Assembly: GCA_036186865.1 (NCBI GenBank)
Contig: AP025040.1
Span: forward strand, 35,947,521-36,011,520
From: Eustoma russellianum
Lineage: Eukaryota; Streptophyta; Magnoliopsida; Gentianales; Gentianaceae
Direction of reading: 5' to 3'
DNA: 64,000 nucleotides
Positions 1-12,158 of the stretch are shown here, piece after piece. The notes below the pieces were generated by a model. It did no database searches. It was not told the DNA's origin and was given only the letters and a program-made list of their open reading frames with translations. Every line of letters starts with the position of its first letter. Position 1 is the first letter of the stretch. The position numbers were made by a program, and so were the translations under genes.

Positions 1-490
1 CCAGATTCTCATGACAGAATGTATGGATACGACATATCCGTTTCCATACCGGAGAATCTGTGATACGTATGTCATAAGAATTGCGATGAGCATATTGCGC
101 ATGCAGAAAGTTACTCATAGAGAGTTGTTCTCTTGATATCTCCACCATATTCTGCAGGAGTATGCTTTTTGTATATCCTGTAAAGTTCTCAGACCTAGTC
201 CCCCCTCAGATGTTGGCCCAAACAGCTGTGCTTGAAATCCATGCATAACCTGTCCTTGTATCCGTGCTCCCCCAGAAAAATTTGATCATTATTCTCATGA
301 TTGTGCGAATAATACTCTGTGGTAGTTGACATGCCGATAGGATGTGTAACGGAATGGCAGCAAGAACATGTTTGATTAAGATTAATCGGCCTGCTTGATT
401 TAAGAACTTGTTTTGCCACATTGCTAACTTTGCCCGAATTGTGGAAAGAAGACTCGCAAAATGTGTAGCTCTTTCCTTACCTCGATGTAA
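1..490 (-). pseudogene. LINE ORF2 C-terminus: RT thumb/connection remnant, runs off the window
   Basis: After the TAG at 491-493 the same frame stays open to a TGA at 206-208 (… MWQNKFLNQAGRLILIKHVL … IKFFWG), the region after the RT core in plant LINEs. Downstream, a shift of frame near 200 restores the next expected block (GGLGLRTLQDIQKAYS). A further TGA near 130 sits where plant LINEs usually have Trp in a SLW motif, and another shift is needed to read the following SPVWKRI-like block close to base 1. The remnant is decayed but in the expected order. The zf-RVT-like end of the protein, if kept, is outside the window. Confidence 0.75.
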
Positions 491-1951
491 CTAAACTCCT
501 AAGTACTTGATTGGCATAACGACTGCTGTCATGTGTAATGCCAGCTCCATGCGATTAATTTGTGTGCTAGAAAGGTAGGCTGACGGAAGAAAATGACTTT
601 TCTGAAAGTTTACAGCTTGGCCTGAAGCTGTCTGATACAATTCCAGAAATTTCCTGAATTTTCTTAGATTTCTCAGCCCACCATTAAGAAACACCAATAG
701 GTCATCAGCAAACGCTAGATGAGTAACTGCTTTAGGTCTGCCTGCTGAAAAGGGAGTGATTATTCCTTGTTCCACCATACTGTTAATGCCCCGCGAAAAC
801 GCCTCAGATGCTAAGATGAATAGGATGGGTGACAAAGGGTCACCTTGCTTGACCCCTCTTGTTGGTTGGAAGAAGCCGGAAGGTATGCCATTGATCAATA
901 TGGATAAATACGTGCCCTTTAAATGATTGAAGATAAGCTGAGTAAATCTTTCTGCAAAGCCAAATTTATGCAACAGTTTGGAAAGAAAGGTCCAATTAAC
1001 CCTCTCAAACGCTTTCATCATGTCTAATTTTATGATAACATTGGATCCTCTAGATTTCATGGGCATCAAGTGAATCATCTCACGAGCCAGAAGAATCTGT
1101 TCTGAGATATCTCTACCCTTCACAAACCCTGCCTGCTCAACTGTAATAATTTTATGGAGAAGAGGTTGTAGTCTCGTTGCAATAATACGGGTTGATAACT
1201 TGGATATGAAGTTTGCTAGACTAATAGGCCGATAATCCGAAAATGAGCGTGGGGATTGAGTCTTTGGCAGCAAGATGATTAAGGTGCTCCCCATTGCCTT
1301 TGGGATAGGAATGCCCAGAAAAAATTCTTGCATTGCTTTGTGTACATCCTCTCGGATTATATCCCAACTGCTACGGAAGAAATATCCATTATATCCATCT
1401 GGACCCAGTGCACTGTTTGGATCCAGTGACCAAACTGCTGCTTTCACCTCAGATTGTGTTGGTATGGCCATGAGCATTTGGTTATCCATTGGAGATATGA
1501 GATGTGGAATATGGTCAAGAATAGAAGTGTCATCTGATATTGGCTCTGTTGTGAACAATTTTCTATAATACTCAACGGCCGCATGTTGTATTCCGGCTTG
1601 TGTGTCAATGGTCAACCCCGCCTCATCGCGTATTTGGAGAATTGTCTGACGGGAATGTCTGTCCTTTACTATATTGTGAAAAAACGCCGTGTTTGCATCC
1701 CCTTCAGCTATCCATTTCTGTCGTGCTTTTTGAGCCCAATATTGAAGTTGCTTGCGTGCTGCGATCTTGTATTTCGCCTGAGTTTCATGATAATGCATGC
1801 GTGTCTCTGATGTTGGATTTGCGTCATAAGCACGTTCACACCGAGTTAGCTGCTGTTCCAAATGAGATACTTGGTCAAAGATATTACCAAAAACATTTCT
1901 ATTCCATGTTTGAAGATCTTTCTTCAGGCGTTGCAATTTGTTGTATAACCC
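491..1951 (-). pseudogene. LINE ORF2: reverse transcriptase domain
   Basis: Continues in the endonuclease frame after the TGA at 1952-1954. The RT signature blocks appear in order: a fingers region with LDPNSALGPDGYNGYFFR, a block with FSDYRPISLANFISK, a GVKQGDPLSPILF block, and the catalytic FADD box at about 701-712 (FADDLLVF). It ends at an in-frame TAG (491-493) right after YLGV, where the family normally continues into the thumb. About 480 codons are open, so the catalytic core is still readable although the protein cannot be made whole. Known role: target-primed reverse transcription. Confidence 0.93.
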
Positions 1952-2751
1952 TCACATGCCTCCTATTGTGGGGTAAGACTCCCAAGACGATTTCACAAAG
2001 ATATGAAAATCTTTATGCTCTACCCACATGTTTTGGAACCGGTAGGACTTAGGGCCACTGAATGATGTCTGTATTGAACGAAGGAGCAACGGTGCATGAT
2101 CAGATGTTAGTCTTGCAAGATGTTTCCCCCGAAGATTTGGAAACAACGCATTGTAGGACTCTGAACATAGCATACGATCTAATCGTCTCCGGACCATTCC
2201 TAATCCTCGGCCACTTGCCCAAGTATACATTGAGCCCTCATACGGCAAATCTATTAATTGACAATAAGAAACACAGTCACTGAATTCTTCCAATGAGGAA
2301 ATCGAAGGTGTTGATAATCCATCATGTTCTGTAAGAGATAGAAATGTGTTGAAATCCCCTCCAATTAACCACAGATCCGTATAATTATCATGATGGAACT
2401 TAATGCATGCCATAGTCGACGGCGATCCGTGATAGTATGTAACCCATATACTGAAGTGTACCAAAAAACAATGTCTGTGCCAACTAACTGAAATTTGAAA
2501 TGAGAGCATTGCTCATCATACACTGTAGAAAGAAGTTTGAGATATTGGCTTGCCCAAAAGACCCATATTTTACCCCGACACACGGATTCCGCATGTGAAA
2601 ATTTTAAACGATGTTGTATTTGAGGCAAATGTACAGCATCTCTCTTTGGTTCAATGATGACTAATAAATGCAGCTTGTGAGTCTTTACTAATTTGCGAAT
2701 GCGTACCATTGAGGCCGCAACTCCCCGTATATTCCAAACTAGACAATTCAT
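1952..2751 (-). pseudogene. LINE ORF2 N-terminus: endonuclease domain, frameshifted
   Basis: Starts with ATG at 2751-2749, sharing the bases of the ORF1 stop. The first part (to 2365) opens MNCLVWNIRGVAAS and contains IEPK, the usual Asn and Glu metal-binding motifs of LINE endonucleases. Around 2365-2410 the frame shifts. The second part carries GGDFN (about 2348-2362), RRRLDRML and SDHAPLLL (about 2084-2104), the Asp/Asn and Asp-His motifs. The whole exonuclease/endonuclease/phosphatase fold is therefore represented, split by one indel. A TGA at 1952-1954 separates it from the RT in the same frame. Known role: nicking target DNA to prime reverse transcription. Confidence 0.88.
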
Positions 2752-4076
2752 TGGGAAGAAGAAGAAGATAAGTGTGAAGAACGGGTCAGCCTGTCTGTAG
2801 GCTGTGCATATGAGGCCACCATTTCTTGTTTACTACGACGTCTTCTTGTAATTGGATTAGGCTCCTCCAGCTCTTGCAGCAGTTGATCTGTAGTTTTTGC
2901 AAAGGAGCCCTCTGTTTGTACATCACGGCCTTCAAGGATGGGATTGGTGAGTTGCTGATGATCCAGTGGGGGAGCTGCTGAAAGTGGATTTTGTGGTGGA
3001 TGCATACCAGGAGGCTCCGTGTCATGTGTGAGTAATTCTGAATCTGACCTTGTGGCATCTAATACATCATCGTTATCCTCCATAATTTGGACCAAAGATA
3101 TTCCTGTTCGTGATAAATCTTGTTTTTCTGACAGCGTTTGTAGTACAGCGTTGTCATCTAAAGTTTCTGTGGCATCTTGCCGCTCCTCATCCTGGCAGTC
3201 CTCGTCATGGTGATTATCATCTGGTGCAACGTCATCATCATCCTTCCCTTCCACTGTCACAGGCTCCATAGGAATATTTTTCTTCGGTGTCCATCACTTG
3301 GCTTTTTCTTTTGGTTGGATAGGGTTATGGGATGGTTCGTTGTGCTGTATTTCCTGCCCCTCATTGTTTGGTTGTTTGCAGTTCTTGTCATCATGTCCCA
3401 ATATGCGGAAAGTAGTGCAGAATTGAGGGACATTCTCATATTCTACTGTTGGATAAATTTCATGATCTCCCCCTTGAATATGGAGGCGTGTGGGTAGGGG
3501 CTTAGAGATGTCTACTTCGATACATAGCCGTACCACCGATGGCCTCAAACCATTAGACATTGCAGAATCCATTTTCAAGGGTAGACCTATCATATGAGCA
3601 ATCTCCCACAGGGCAGATTTATTTTGCAAATATAGGGGAACACCACGGATGGAAACCCATATTGGAACAATTGGCTTATCAATCTTGGGATCAAAATCTG
3701 GCGTCCACTTTGTTACCCTCATAATATAGCCGTTAACAGACCATGAACGGCGTAAAAAGCATCTATGATAATCTTCCGGTTGTTGAAATGTCAGAATAAC
3801 ATGCTGATCATCTAGCAGGCCTAACTTAGGAGTTGTTTTAAATCCAATCCGTTCCATGCACGCAGACAATTGTTTCATGTTTGGTCTTCCATTCCAAAAA
3901 GAGCCAACCAACATATATTTGTATGGCAATGAATATCGATCAACTTCATCTTTTGTGAATGAAATAGAAGGCATACCTTTATACCGAGTTATTGATCGGA
4001 TTGATGAAGCCGGCTCCAGAGTAGTGGGAGCAACCGCCGCCGCAAAAGTTTTGGTGAAAATAGGTGGATCTGACAT
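2748..4076 (-). pseudogene. LINE ORF1: DUF4283-type gag-like nucleic-acid-binding protein, one in-frame stop
   Basis: The reading frame begins with ATG at 4076 and runs to the TGA at 2748-2750, broken only by a TGA at 3294-3296 after codon 260. The frame continues unbroken after that stop (codons WTPKK...), so this is one protein of about 440 residues. Residues about 40-200 look like the plant LINE DUF4283 region (YMLVGSFWNGRP, then a conserved WVSIRGVPLYL stretch). A zinc-knuckle-like segment at residues 220-233 reads CTTFRILGHDDKNC; the second Cys of CX2CX4HX4C is Phe, so the knuckle is probably impaired. The tail is acidic and low complexity. Known role of the family: binding LINE RNA in the ribonucleoprotein. 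The last bases overlap the ORF2 start in an ATGA, suggesting coupled translation. Confidence 0.85.
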
Positions 4077-4267
4077 TATCGGATGAAAGAAAAATCGGAA
4101 GATGAATTATTGTGGACGTTCGGAGTCGCAGTGTCCAGTGAAACAGGCAATGCAGGTGAGAAGAGATCAGAGTATGCAGAGAATTGAGAAGAAAGACGGC
4201 ATCTTGAGCCATGTTTAGCCGTCACAAGCGAAATCGCCGGAGCCGCCGCAGTCCATCTCTTCCTGTC

Positions 4268-4270
<3 letters not shown>
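4077..4270 (-). other. LINE 5' leader (UTR)
   Basis: About 190 bp between the ORF1 ATG and the microsatellite. It is GC-richer than the surrounding LTR DNA. LINE promoters are usually internal to this region, but no specific motif can be claimed. No TSD is visible at its right edge because the flank is a simple AT repeat. Confidence 0.5.
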
Positions 4271-4271
<1 letters not shown>

Positions 4272-4325
<54 letters not shown>

Positions 4326-4326
4326 T
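4272..4326. repeat. (AT)n(AC)n microsatellite
   Basis: About 34 bp of AT dinucleotides followed by about 20 bp of AC. Copia LTRs of the same family in this window have a short TATATA tract at the equivalent place (about 12316-12330 and 21958-21972), so this is probably an expanded version of an LTR-borne repeat, and it marks the LINE/LTR junction. Confidence 0.9.
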
Positions 4327-5125
4327 ATAGACCTTAAAATCCGGTTCAAAATCGGATTAATTAAGGTCAATCAAAAACCATATTAGATATGGATTCTGTC
4401 AAGATTGGATAAGACCATTCAAAATCCATATCAGATATGGATTCTATTGATATTATCTAATAATATATAAATATATTTAAAAACAGAAAACAACAACAAC
4501 AACAGTAATGATAATAATAATTAATATCTAATATTAATATTATAAATATTACTAATATTAATCTCAGACCATACAGATTCTTGTGTCTGACCCGATAAGC
4601 ACATATTAATTGACACTCGATTAAATCTCTATTAAACCAACAAGTCGTAATTGGCCTCTAGCAAGGCATTACGACTACTCAATGAATACGAGTACAATCC
4701 AACTAGCGTTATAATAGTACATGTATTAATCCTTTTGTCACACGATATCTAGTTTCAACATAAGCCATGGTCAGCGCCATACTTATACTGTTCAAACGTA
4801 CAATTACTCGATCTTCAAGTAGACTCATAAAACAAATAATATTGATCGCACTATCAATTCATTTGAGCACGGCCATGCATTTCACAGTGTCACTTATCAA
4901 AGGACCCAAAAGATATCTCTCTTAAAACGGAAGGAAAAATCCTATCTTAATTGTTCAATATCCTGTACATAATTTCTATCATGTTCAACCATGCCCTTTA
5001 TTAATATCCTCTTACGGATAATGTTTGATCATGCCAAAATATAATAGTCCTTATATCGGAAACTATGACAATCTCAAGTCTAAGGATTAAAACATAACCA
5101 TCATGAGATTTATTTATGACGCTAA
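4327..5125 (-). mobile_element. Copia C1 LTR, distal segment (split by LTR-L)
   Basis: This stretch is the reverse complement of the Copia LTRs at 11165-12657 and 20835-22299. A shared landmark is the block GTCGTAATTGGCCTCTAGC at about 4643. It matches LTR positions from about 285 bp inside the LTR onward and stops at GCTAA (5121-5125). The missing first 287 bp of the same LTR are at 61301-61587, beginning with GCTAA again. So this and the right-hand piece are one LTR interrupted by LTR-L. The distal end of the LTR is cut by the LINE. Confidence 0.88.
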
Positions 5126-5313
5126 TGTCAGACTTGTATAGCACCACTAGAAGGGGAGTGAATGGTGAGTGCGGAAAAATTTGTTTTTAAAAATTTTAAT
5201 GGCCAATTACTCATTTCTAAAAACAGATTCTATTTTAAGTTCCCGTTTTTGTTTAACTAAATGACCAGATTCTGGACTTCCAAAATTCGTGAAATTTTGT
5301 GACAATGTCTCAA

Positions 5314-6758
5314 ATGTTATCTATATGTCATAAATATTTCAAATTAAAACTCAAAGTGTAAGGTCCAGAACAAACTATTTTAATTGAACTCTGTCAATCT
5401 GTGAAAAACTTTCTCTTTGAATGAAAAGTTATTTCCCATTTAATGACAACTCCAAATGGTATGAAATTATATGAAATGTCCCTTAAGATGTCTACTTTAA
5501 TGGGTTGAAACAATTTTTCAAAATTCCTTTGGAAAGTATATCAACCACGTTGATGTTCTCAACCTTTGCCAATCTGAAAATTAGATTGCACTAGTCTCAG
5601 AACTTTGAATGTTTGGATGATGTATACTTACCCAAATTTGATGAAACTTATCTTAAATTGAACCTAAGACCTATATCTATGTCTCTATTAAATTTGATGA
5701 TTTTCAAAAGTCGTTTGCTATTTTTTCAGTGGCATTGAAAACGCAATAAAAACAGAAACTAAAAGTGCTGAAAGTAAGAACAACAAGATTTTATATTGGT
5801 TCGGTCAAAACGACCTACTCCAGTCTTCGAAGACACCTTCATCGATATTCACTAATCACCAAAAGCATCTTAAAACAAGGGTGACTGGAGTTATACATGA
5901 AATCCTGTAATGACCACCCCGTCTACAAAGAACAACAACAACAATCAACAAAAAGACCACCACCTCGCTAATAAAGGTTTGATTACACCTTGATCAACCT
6001 TGTACAAGAATGGAACGTGTATGGGTGGTATAATGAAGCCTATACAGATTATAGAATGTATACTTGATAGGCTTAAGGCTATGTGCAAGACAAGAAGATA
6101 GGAGAAGAAGAGAGGTCTTGCTTTGCACTTGATAGAATATGAAAATGAGCCTTGTCTTGTGTTTGATCTTCTTCCTTACTTTTGTAATATGTGGAAGGCC
6201 CCTATGGCTGAGTACTTTCTTGAACAATGTCCTGAATGCCCTTGGAAGATACCTTGTATAGCCTTCTGGCATACCTTTGCTTGCTTGGCGAAATATGATT
6301 GGACAAGTGATATGTCTTCGCCTTACTATCACTCTATGATAGGGTCTTCATTTATCCACCTTGACACGTAATATGTGACATAGAAATTACCAAGAAAAAT
6401 CTGAAAACAATTCAAAATTCAAATGTCTTGATTGCCAATCAATCATAAGTGTGATAGACCCATATTTTTTGAATGAATTACACCTTGAAGACTTACAAAA
6501 ATTGGCCCATTTAACATGTGCTGAAAACTTCTGCATTTGTTTGAATTTTGAAAGCTTACCATGTGTGTCTTGGTCTCCATCAATACTAGCATTCACTTGT
6601 GGATCATTTTCTACCAATAATTGTGCAAAATAAGCTCCACCTAGGCTCCAACTCAACTCAAAACAGCCTCCCTACTCAGCATGCATGTGCTAAAAACCAT
6701 TTTTGAATTTTTTAAAATAATGATGTAGTATCTTCATATACATGGTATAGTTCAATCA
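5314..6758 (+). repeat. LTR-L tandem unit 1 (period 1445 bp)
   Basis: The block starting at 5314 (ATGTTATCTATATGTCATAA) recurs at 6759 (ATGTTATCTATATGTTATGA) and the similarity runs through the full unit. Both contain a GGTTCGGTCAAAACGACC landmark (near 5800 and 7255), the ACACCTTGATCAACCTTGTA block (near 5985 and 32825), and a CAGCATGCATGTGCT block (near 6680 and 33520). No gene is seen; short open frames in it are not conserved between the two units. Confidence 0.85.
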
Positions 6759-7395
6759 ATGTTATCTATATGTTATGAAAATTTCATATTAAAAATAAAA
6801 GTGTAAAGCCATGAACAAACGCTTTTAATTGGACTCTGTCAATCTGTGAAAAACTTTCCCTTAGAATAAAAAATTAATTCCTATTTAATGACAACTCCAA
6901 ATGACCTGAAAATTTTATGAAATGTCCCTCTTAAGATGTCTACTTTAATGGGTTGAAACAGTTTTTCAAAAATTCCTTTTGGAAAGTATGTCAACCACAT
7001 TGATGTTCTCAACCTTTGCCAATCTGAAAATCAGATTGCACTAGTCTCGGAAATTTGAAAGTTTGGATGACTTATACTTATCGATGTTTGATAGAACTTG
7101 TCTTAAATGAAACGTAAGACCTTTATCTATGTCTCTGCAAAATATTGGGCTTTTCGAAAGTCGTTTGCTATTTTTTCAGTGGCATTGAATACGCTGTAAA
7201 AACAAAAACTAAAAGTAAAAATACTAAAAGTAACAACACTAGATTTTTATAATGGTTCGGTCAAAACGACCTACTCTAGTCTTCGAGGACACCTTCATTG
7301 GTATTTATTAATCACCAAAAGCACCATAAAATAAAGGTCACTGGAGTTATATACCAACTCCTTTAATGTCCAGCCCGTTTACAAAGAACAACAAC
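6759..7395 (+). repeat. LTR-L tandem unit 2, first part (split by LTR-G)
   Basis: Second copy of the 1445-bp unit, matching unit 1 up to the CAAAGAACAACAAC site, where solo LTR-G inserted. It resumes at 32777 after G. No gene seen. Confidence 0.85.
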
Positions 7396-7948
7396 TGTAG
7401 CGCCCCGCACCCCGGCCTAGCCGGATACGGTGCACCCGATCCATAACGTATTCTACTCCAGCTTAAAATATGTGGACTTTCATGCTTACACATCAATAAT
7501 TAAGCATAACCGAGGTAGAATAAAAACTTTCCAAACGAAAGCGTCTAAACATTCATCATAAGTCTTACAGACATGTTCTTAAAATGCGGAAATCCAAATT
7601 CCAATGTTTTTTTCAACATAAATTCATAAAAGTTCCTCAATCATGACCATCTAGTCATAACCGTTAAATCATACTACAATCGCTCTTCTACAGATAAGAC
7701 ACCCTAGGCTCGTCCTCGATCCACTCGACCCTATTTCCTGCGGTTTCTGGGAGGAAAAATAAAGGGTGAGTGACAACGTCACCAGAAAGTATACCATAAA
7801 CAATCAGGCATTAAATGGAAAGTACACACAAGAACCAAATTCCCCAAAATTCGGTTTAGAAACATACCTGACCTTCCATCCGACACCCGTAAATAATCAG
7901 CTCATAACTTATCAAGATTAAAACTTACCAAAGTCCATAGCTTATAAA

Positions 7949-8095
7949 AAGATCATCACTCAATAAAGATCATAACTTGTGATAAGATCATTACTCAATA
8001 AAGATCATAGCTTATGAAAAGATCATCACTCAATAAAGATCACAACTTATGGTAAGATCATCACTCAATAAAGATCATAACTTAGGAGCTACTAA
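7949..8095. repeat. Short tandem repeat in LTR-G (about 36-bp period)
   Basis: About four copies of a unit reading roughly GATCATCACTCAATAAAG followed by ATCATARCTTRTGR. The H LTRs contain the inverted, more decayed equivalent (for example around 25195-25315 and 30475-30595). Non-coding. Confidence 0.75.
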
Positions 8096-8514
8096 GTTAT
8101 AACAACTTAGCCTATGTATCATGAAAAAGATCATAGCTTACGTAACAACAGTAATGAGATCGTAACTTAGTTAACAAAAGATAAGAGGATCATAACCTAA
8201 GTAACATTACATCTAGCATTTGGCTAGCATCTCATCCCTTCAGTCAATAGCAACTATGGCAGAAAAATCATAACTTAGCCATGAAGCAAGTAATAACACA
8301 GCTTAGTGCAAATAGACTCAACATCATGCTCACGACCATATGCAATGCGTATGAATATGCAAATGTAGTGCATAATGAACCCATGGAAATCTTTTCCTTT
8401 CGTTCTTTCACTCAAAACATCATCGCCAATAAAATTAAGAGAGTGTTCAGATCTATTCACCCGAATCTGAGGCGGTCACTTATTCCCTTCGAATCTATTA
8501 TTCCCGGATTCGGA

Positions 8515-8645
8515 GCGGTCACGTCATCACTTATCAGGTCTATTCTCTCCGGGCCTGAACGGTCGATATCGTGTCTATTCTCTCCGGGCCTGAACGGTCC
8601 ATATCATCAGATCAATTAACCACTGATCTGGAACGGGTCCTTACT
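8515..8645. repeat. Short GC-rich repeat in LTR-G
   Basis: Two near-identical copies of TATTCTCTCCGGGCCTGAACG followed by further diverged ones. This is the inverted counterpart of the GACCGTGCGGGYCCGGAAAAG repeats in the H LTRs (about 14731-14865) and of the shorter version in LTR-J (about 52225-52330). A GC-rich island in an AT-rich LTR, conserved across the family, and a plausible regulatory part, but no function can be shown. Confidence 0.7.
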
Positions 8646-10089
8646 GGCCAGAAAACACACGGTACCAGTGGAAAGCATTCTTTTAAAAAAAAGGATCTTT
8701 TCTTTGAAAACGCTTTTTCATCTTTCTTTCTCATAAAAATCAGTTCCATAAATCATGTAAATGACGATGATGCAATGTATGACATGTACCATGCAATGCA
8801 TTACATATACACATATGTACAACTTATTCTTTAGTGCTGGAAACATTTCCAGGATTATCGTCCCATATGTACGGCCACAAAACCTCGTGTTTTAGGCCCA
8901 TTATCATGAGTTCTTGTCATACATATGCATAACAGTGTCTTTTCTATTTGTACTATAATTTTCGTAAAGCTACGAGGCGTGTAAGGCACTTAATTTATTT
9001 AAGTACGAAACAGGGTACTGCTGAATTTCAGCAGTGCAGTGTCCCTTCTTTCACTTTTCTTTTAAGCCCATTTGACTTTATTTAATTTGGGCCAACCCTT
9101 GAAAATGCTGTAGATATACCAATAATTAATGGTTATAAGCCCAAACTATTTAATTAAGTCTAAGCCCATCAAAACAAAGCCTCCCAACAAGTTCCTTAAT
9201 TCTGCCTAAAATTCCAGATTAGTAACACCAACTTAGCTTTGGTATTTACCCCTTAAAATAATAATTTTGAGCTAAATGGTTTTCATGAACACACTCACAT
9301 ATGTCTTAAGTAATGGTCATAAAAGTTCCGCAACAATATAATAACTTTAAAGGGGTCATTTACTCTTTTTCCCAAAACGGATACATGCTGAATCCTGGAA
9401 TGACCAATTTTTCTACGAATTTTATTGTGGCCAATCCATAAGTCATTTTTCAAAAATTCCAACTCACACACTTAGCAAACACCTAGGGCTAGCATCCTAC
9501 CAAAAATCAGCCTAATTGCATATTTCTAAGGTCCATTTCTGAGCCAATCATTATGTCACATAAAATCTGTTTAGTCCAGTAATTTCCAGCATGACCAGTT
9601 TTACTAAACATTCCGTTAAAAATAATCCGTAACTCCTTTTAACAAAATTCTAACTCTCATAATTGTTACACACATAGTGTTAGTGTTACGCCAAAAATTA
9701 GCTAAATTTAGTACTTCTAAAGTCCCTTTTCAGGTCCTACAAAATGTCACTAGAATCTGCCCTGTTCCAGCAATTCTGTTTGACCAGTTTTGCCAAAACT
9801 TCATTAAGGATAATCCACCACTCCTTTTTCCGAAATTCTAATTCACACATTTAATACACATATGGGGCTATCATCATACCAAAGTTTAGTCAATTTGAAC
9901 ACCTCTAAGGTTCATTTTCAGGTCATTCAACATGCTACAGAAAACTGTCTAGCTCCAGTACCTCTATTTGACCAGTTGTCACTAAATATTTCATTAAGGA
10001 TAAACCACAACTCCTTTTATCAAAATTCCAACTTGCACATTTACTACACACATAAGGATATCACCATACCAAAACTTAGCAACTTTGAA

Positions 10090-11164
10090 TGTTGTACCCC
10101 GCCGAAAAATCATATAGTACTAGAAGACTCGTATAAGTGAATTAATAAAGTAGTATCCTTCAAATGCCTTTCACTAAGTTTCCATAGTAATTCTTTTATG
10201 ATGAGCAATATTTTTATTCAAGCATGAGATATGGATCATGACCAATTCAAATTCACCCAAAGGGGGCTTAAGAGAAATTTCGGCCACAAGGTTTAAAAAG
10301 GGCCTTAAAAAAGGGGTTTTTCCCAAATTATAGGAGAGTTCAATCTTAAGGGCCTCCCTAAAAATAAAGCCAAATGAAAATTAAGGAGTGTAAGTAGTGG
10401 GCAATTCTTTCCCCAATTCTTGGAGAATTTCGGCCTAGCCCAAGGGAAATTAAGAATTTCCTAATTTTATTTTGTTTTAAAACAAGAAAAGGAAAATAAT
10501 TAAAAAGGGGGCGAATACCCACATGGCTTCTTATTAAACTCATTTGGAGAGAAATTAAGCATGGTAAAGTTTCCCTCCAAGGAGTCAAAAACCGCCCCCC
10601 CCACCATGGTTGACCAAGAAAAATTACCATGGTTACTTAATATTTACTACAAGGTTAAGGAAATAACTTTAGTTGGATAAAGTAACTATAGTTGACATAA
10701 AATAACTATAGTTGGCATAAAGTAACTATAGTTGGCATAAAGTAACTATAGTTGACAAAAAGTAACTATAGTTGACATAAAGTAACTATAGTTGCCTTAA
10801 AGAAACCCTTGGTTAGTGAAAAGAAACCAAGGTTAACTAGCTTGGAGAATCCCTTCCCCTCCCAACATAACCCACGGTTTTCCTTAAGCAAAGGGGAAGA
10901 AAATCTTCCTCAAGTAATTTTAGAACACTTAGAATGCTACTCCATCATCATCAAACTTTCGGCCATGATGAAGCTAGGAGTGTGAGATCATCTTCATCTT
11001 CAAGCCTTGAAGAACTCATCTAGGTAAGTTGAATGTTGAATCTCCTAAGTGAGTTCTATATTTCAAAGAATGAAACTCACCTTGGTACCCCTCTTTCATG
11101 TCAAAAACGTGAACATTCAAAATGGTCACAAGATGAAGATTTGACAAGCTACTTAGGAGAAGCT
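10090..11164 (+). mobile_element. H 5' LTR, proximal part
   Basis: Corresponds to 26483-27576 of the 3' LTR. Non-coding, AT-rich, with the 20-bp AACTATAGTT minisatellite at 10664-10803. It ends at AAGCT (11160-11164), the target site of Copia C2. The 3' LTR shows the same site empty (around 27570-27580). Confidence 0.9.
10664..10803. repeat. 20-bp minisatellite with palindromic core AACTATAGTT (H 5' LTR)
   Basis: Seven tandem copies of roughly TAACTATAGTTGRCATAAAG; six keep the perfect 10-bp palindrome. The 3' LTR counterpart is at 27056-27212 with different copy make-up, and the G LTR has a degraded inverted version at about 32050-32235. Confidence 0.92.
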
Positions 11165-12125
11165 TGTTAGTGTGTGTGCCCTAGGTCATGATTTGGATAT
11201 TTATGTTATGCATTTATTATTAATAAAAGAGGTTTTATTATCATTATTGTTGGTTAGTATGTTACACAATTTTGATATATGTCCCTGATTCATTATTGTT
11301 ATAGAGATAAAATAATTTATAATCAGTATGAGTATTGATTTGATAATCATGAGATGATTATGTGTATGGTGATACGAATCAATCTCATAGATACTTGTTA
11401 GAGAACAGTGTATTGGATAGACCCATCATGAGATTACTACATGGATTAGCGTCATAAGTAAATCTCATGATAGTCATGTTTTAATCCTTTGACTTGAGAT
11501 TGTCATAGTTTCCAACATAAGGACTATTATATTTTGACATGATCAAACGTTATTCGTAACTGGATAATAATAAAGGTCATGATTGAATGTGATAGAAATT
11601 ATGTAGAGGATATTGAACAATCAAGATAGAATTTGTCCCTCTCTTTTGAGAGTGATATCTTTGGGCCCCTCGATTAGTGAGACTGTGAAATGCATGGTCG
11701 TGCTCAAATGATTTGATAGTGTGATTAATATCATTTGTTTTATCAGTCTACTTAGAGATCGAGTAATCATATGTTTGAACAATATAAGTATGACGCTGAC
11801 CATGACTTATGTTCAAACTAGATATCGTGTGACAAAGGGATTAATGCATGTACTATTATTAGGCTAGTTGGACTTTACTCGTATTAATTGGGTAGTCGTA
11901 ATGCCTTGCTAGAGGCCAATTACGACTTCTTGGTTTAATAGCGATTTAATCAACTGCCAATTAATATGGGCCTATCGGGTCACACACAAGAATGCGTATG
12001 GCTGAGATTAATAATATTAATAATATTAATATTGGATATTAATTATTATTATTATTATTATCGTTTTTAATATTAATAATATTAATATTAGATNNNNNNN
12101 NNNATAATATTAATATTAGATATTA

Positions 12126-12158
<33 letters not shown>

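Larger units (their letters stand above)
1..4270 (-). mobile_element. Plant LINE (non-LTR retrotransposon), 5' end inside window, 3' end beyond left edge
   Basis: Minus-strand LINE with two overlapping coding regions. ORF1 is an RNA-binding gag-like protein; ORF2 has an apurinic-type endonuclease and a reverse transcriptase. The 5' leader lies at about 4077-4270 and abuts an (AT)n(AC)n tract belonging to the Copia C1 LTR, so the LINE appears inserted in that LTR. Coding similarity continues right to base 1, so the 3' tail, poly(A) and TSD are off the window. Several nonsense codons and frameshifts make this copy non-autonomous. The assignment to plant LINEs is firm; the exact 5' boundary is not. 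Confidence 0.9.

Noticed and set aside
1275..2283. Plus-strand open frames over the LINE region
   Set aside because: They are opposite-strand shadows of the RT and endonuclease coding sequence.
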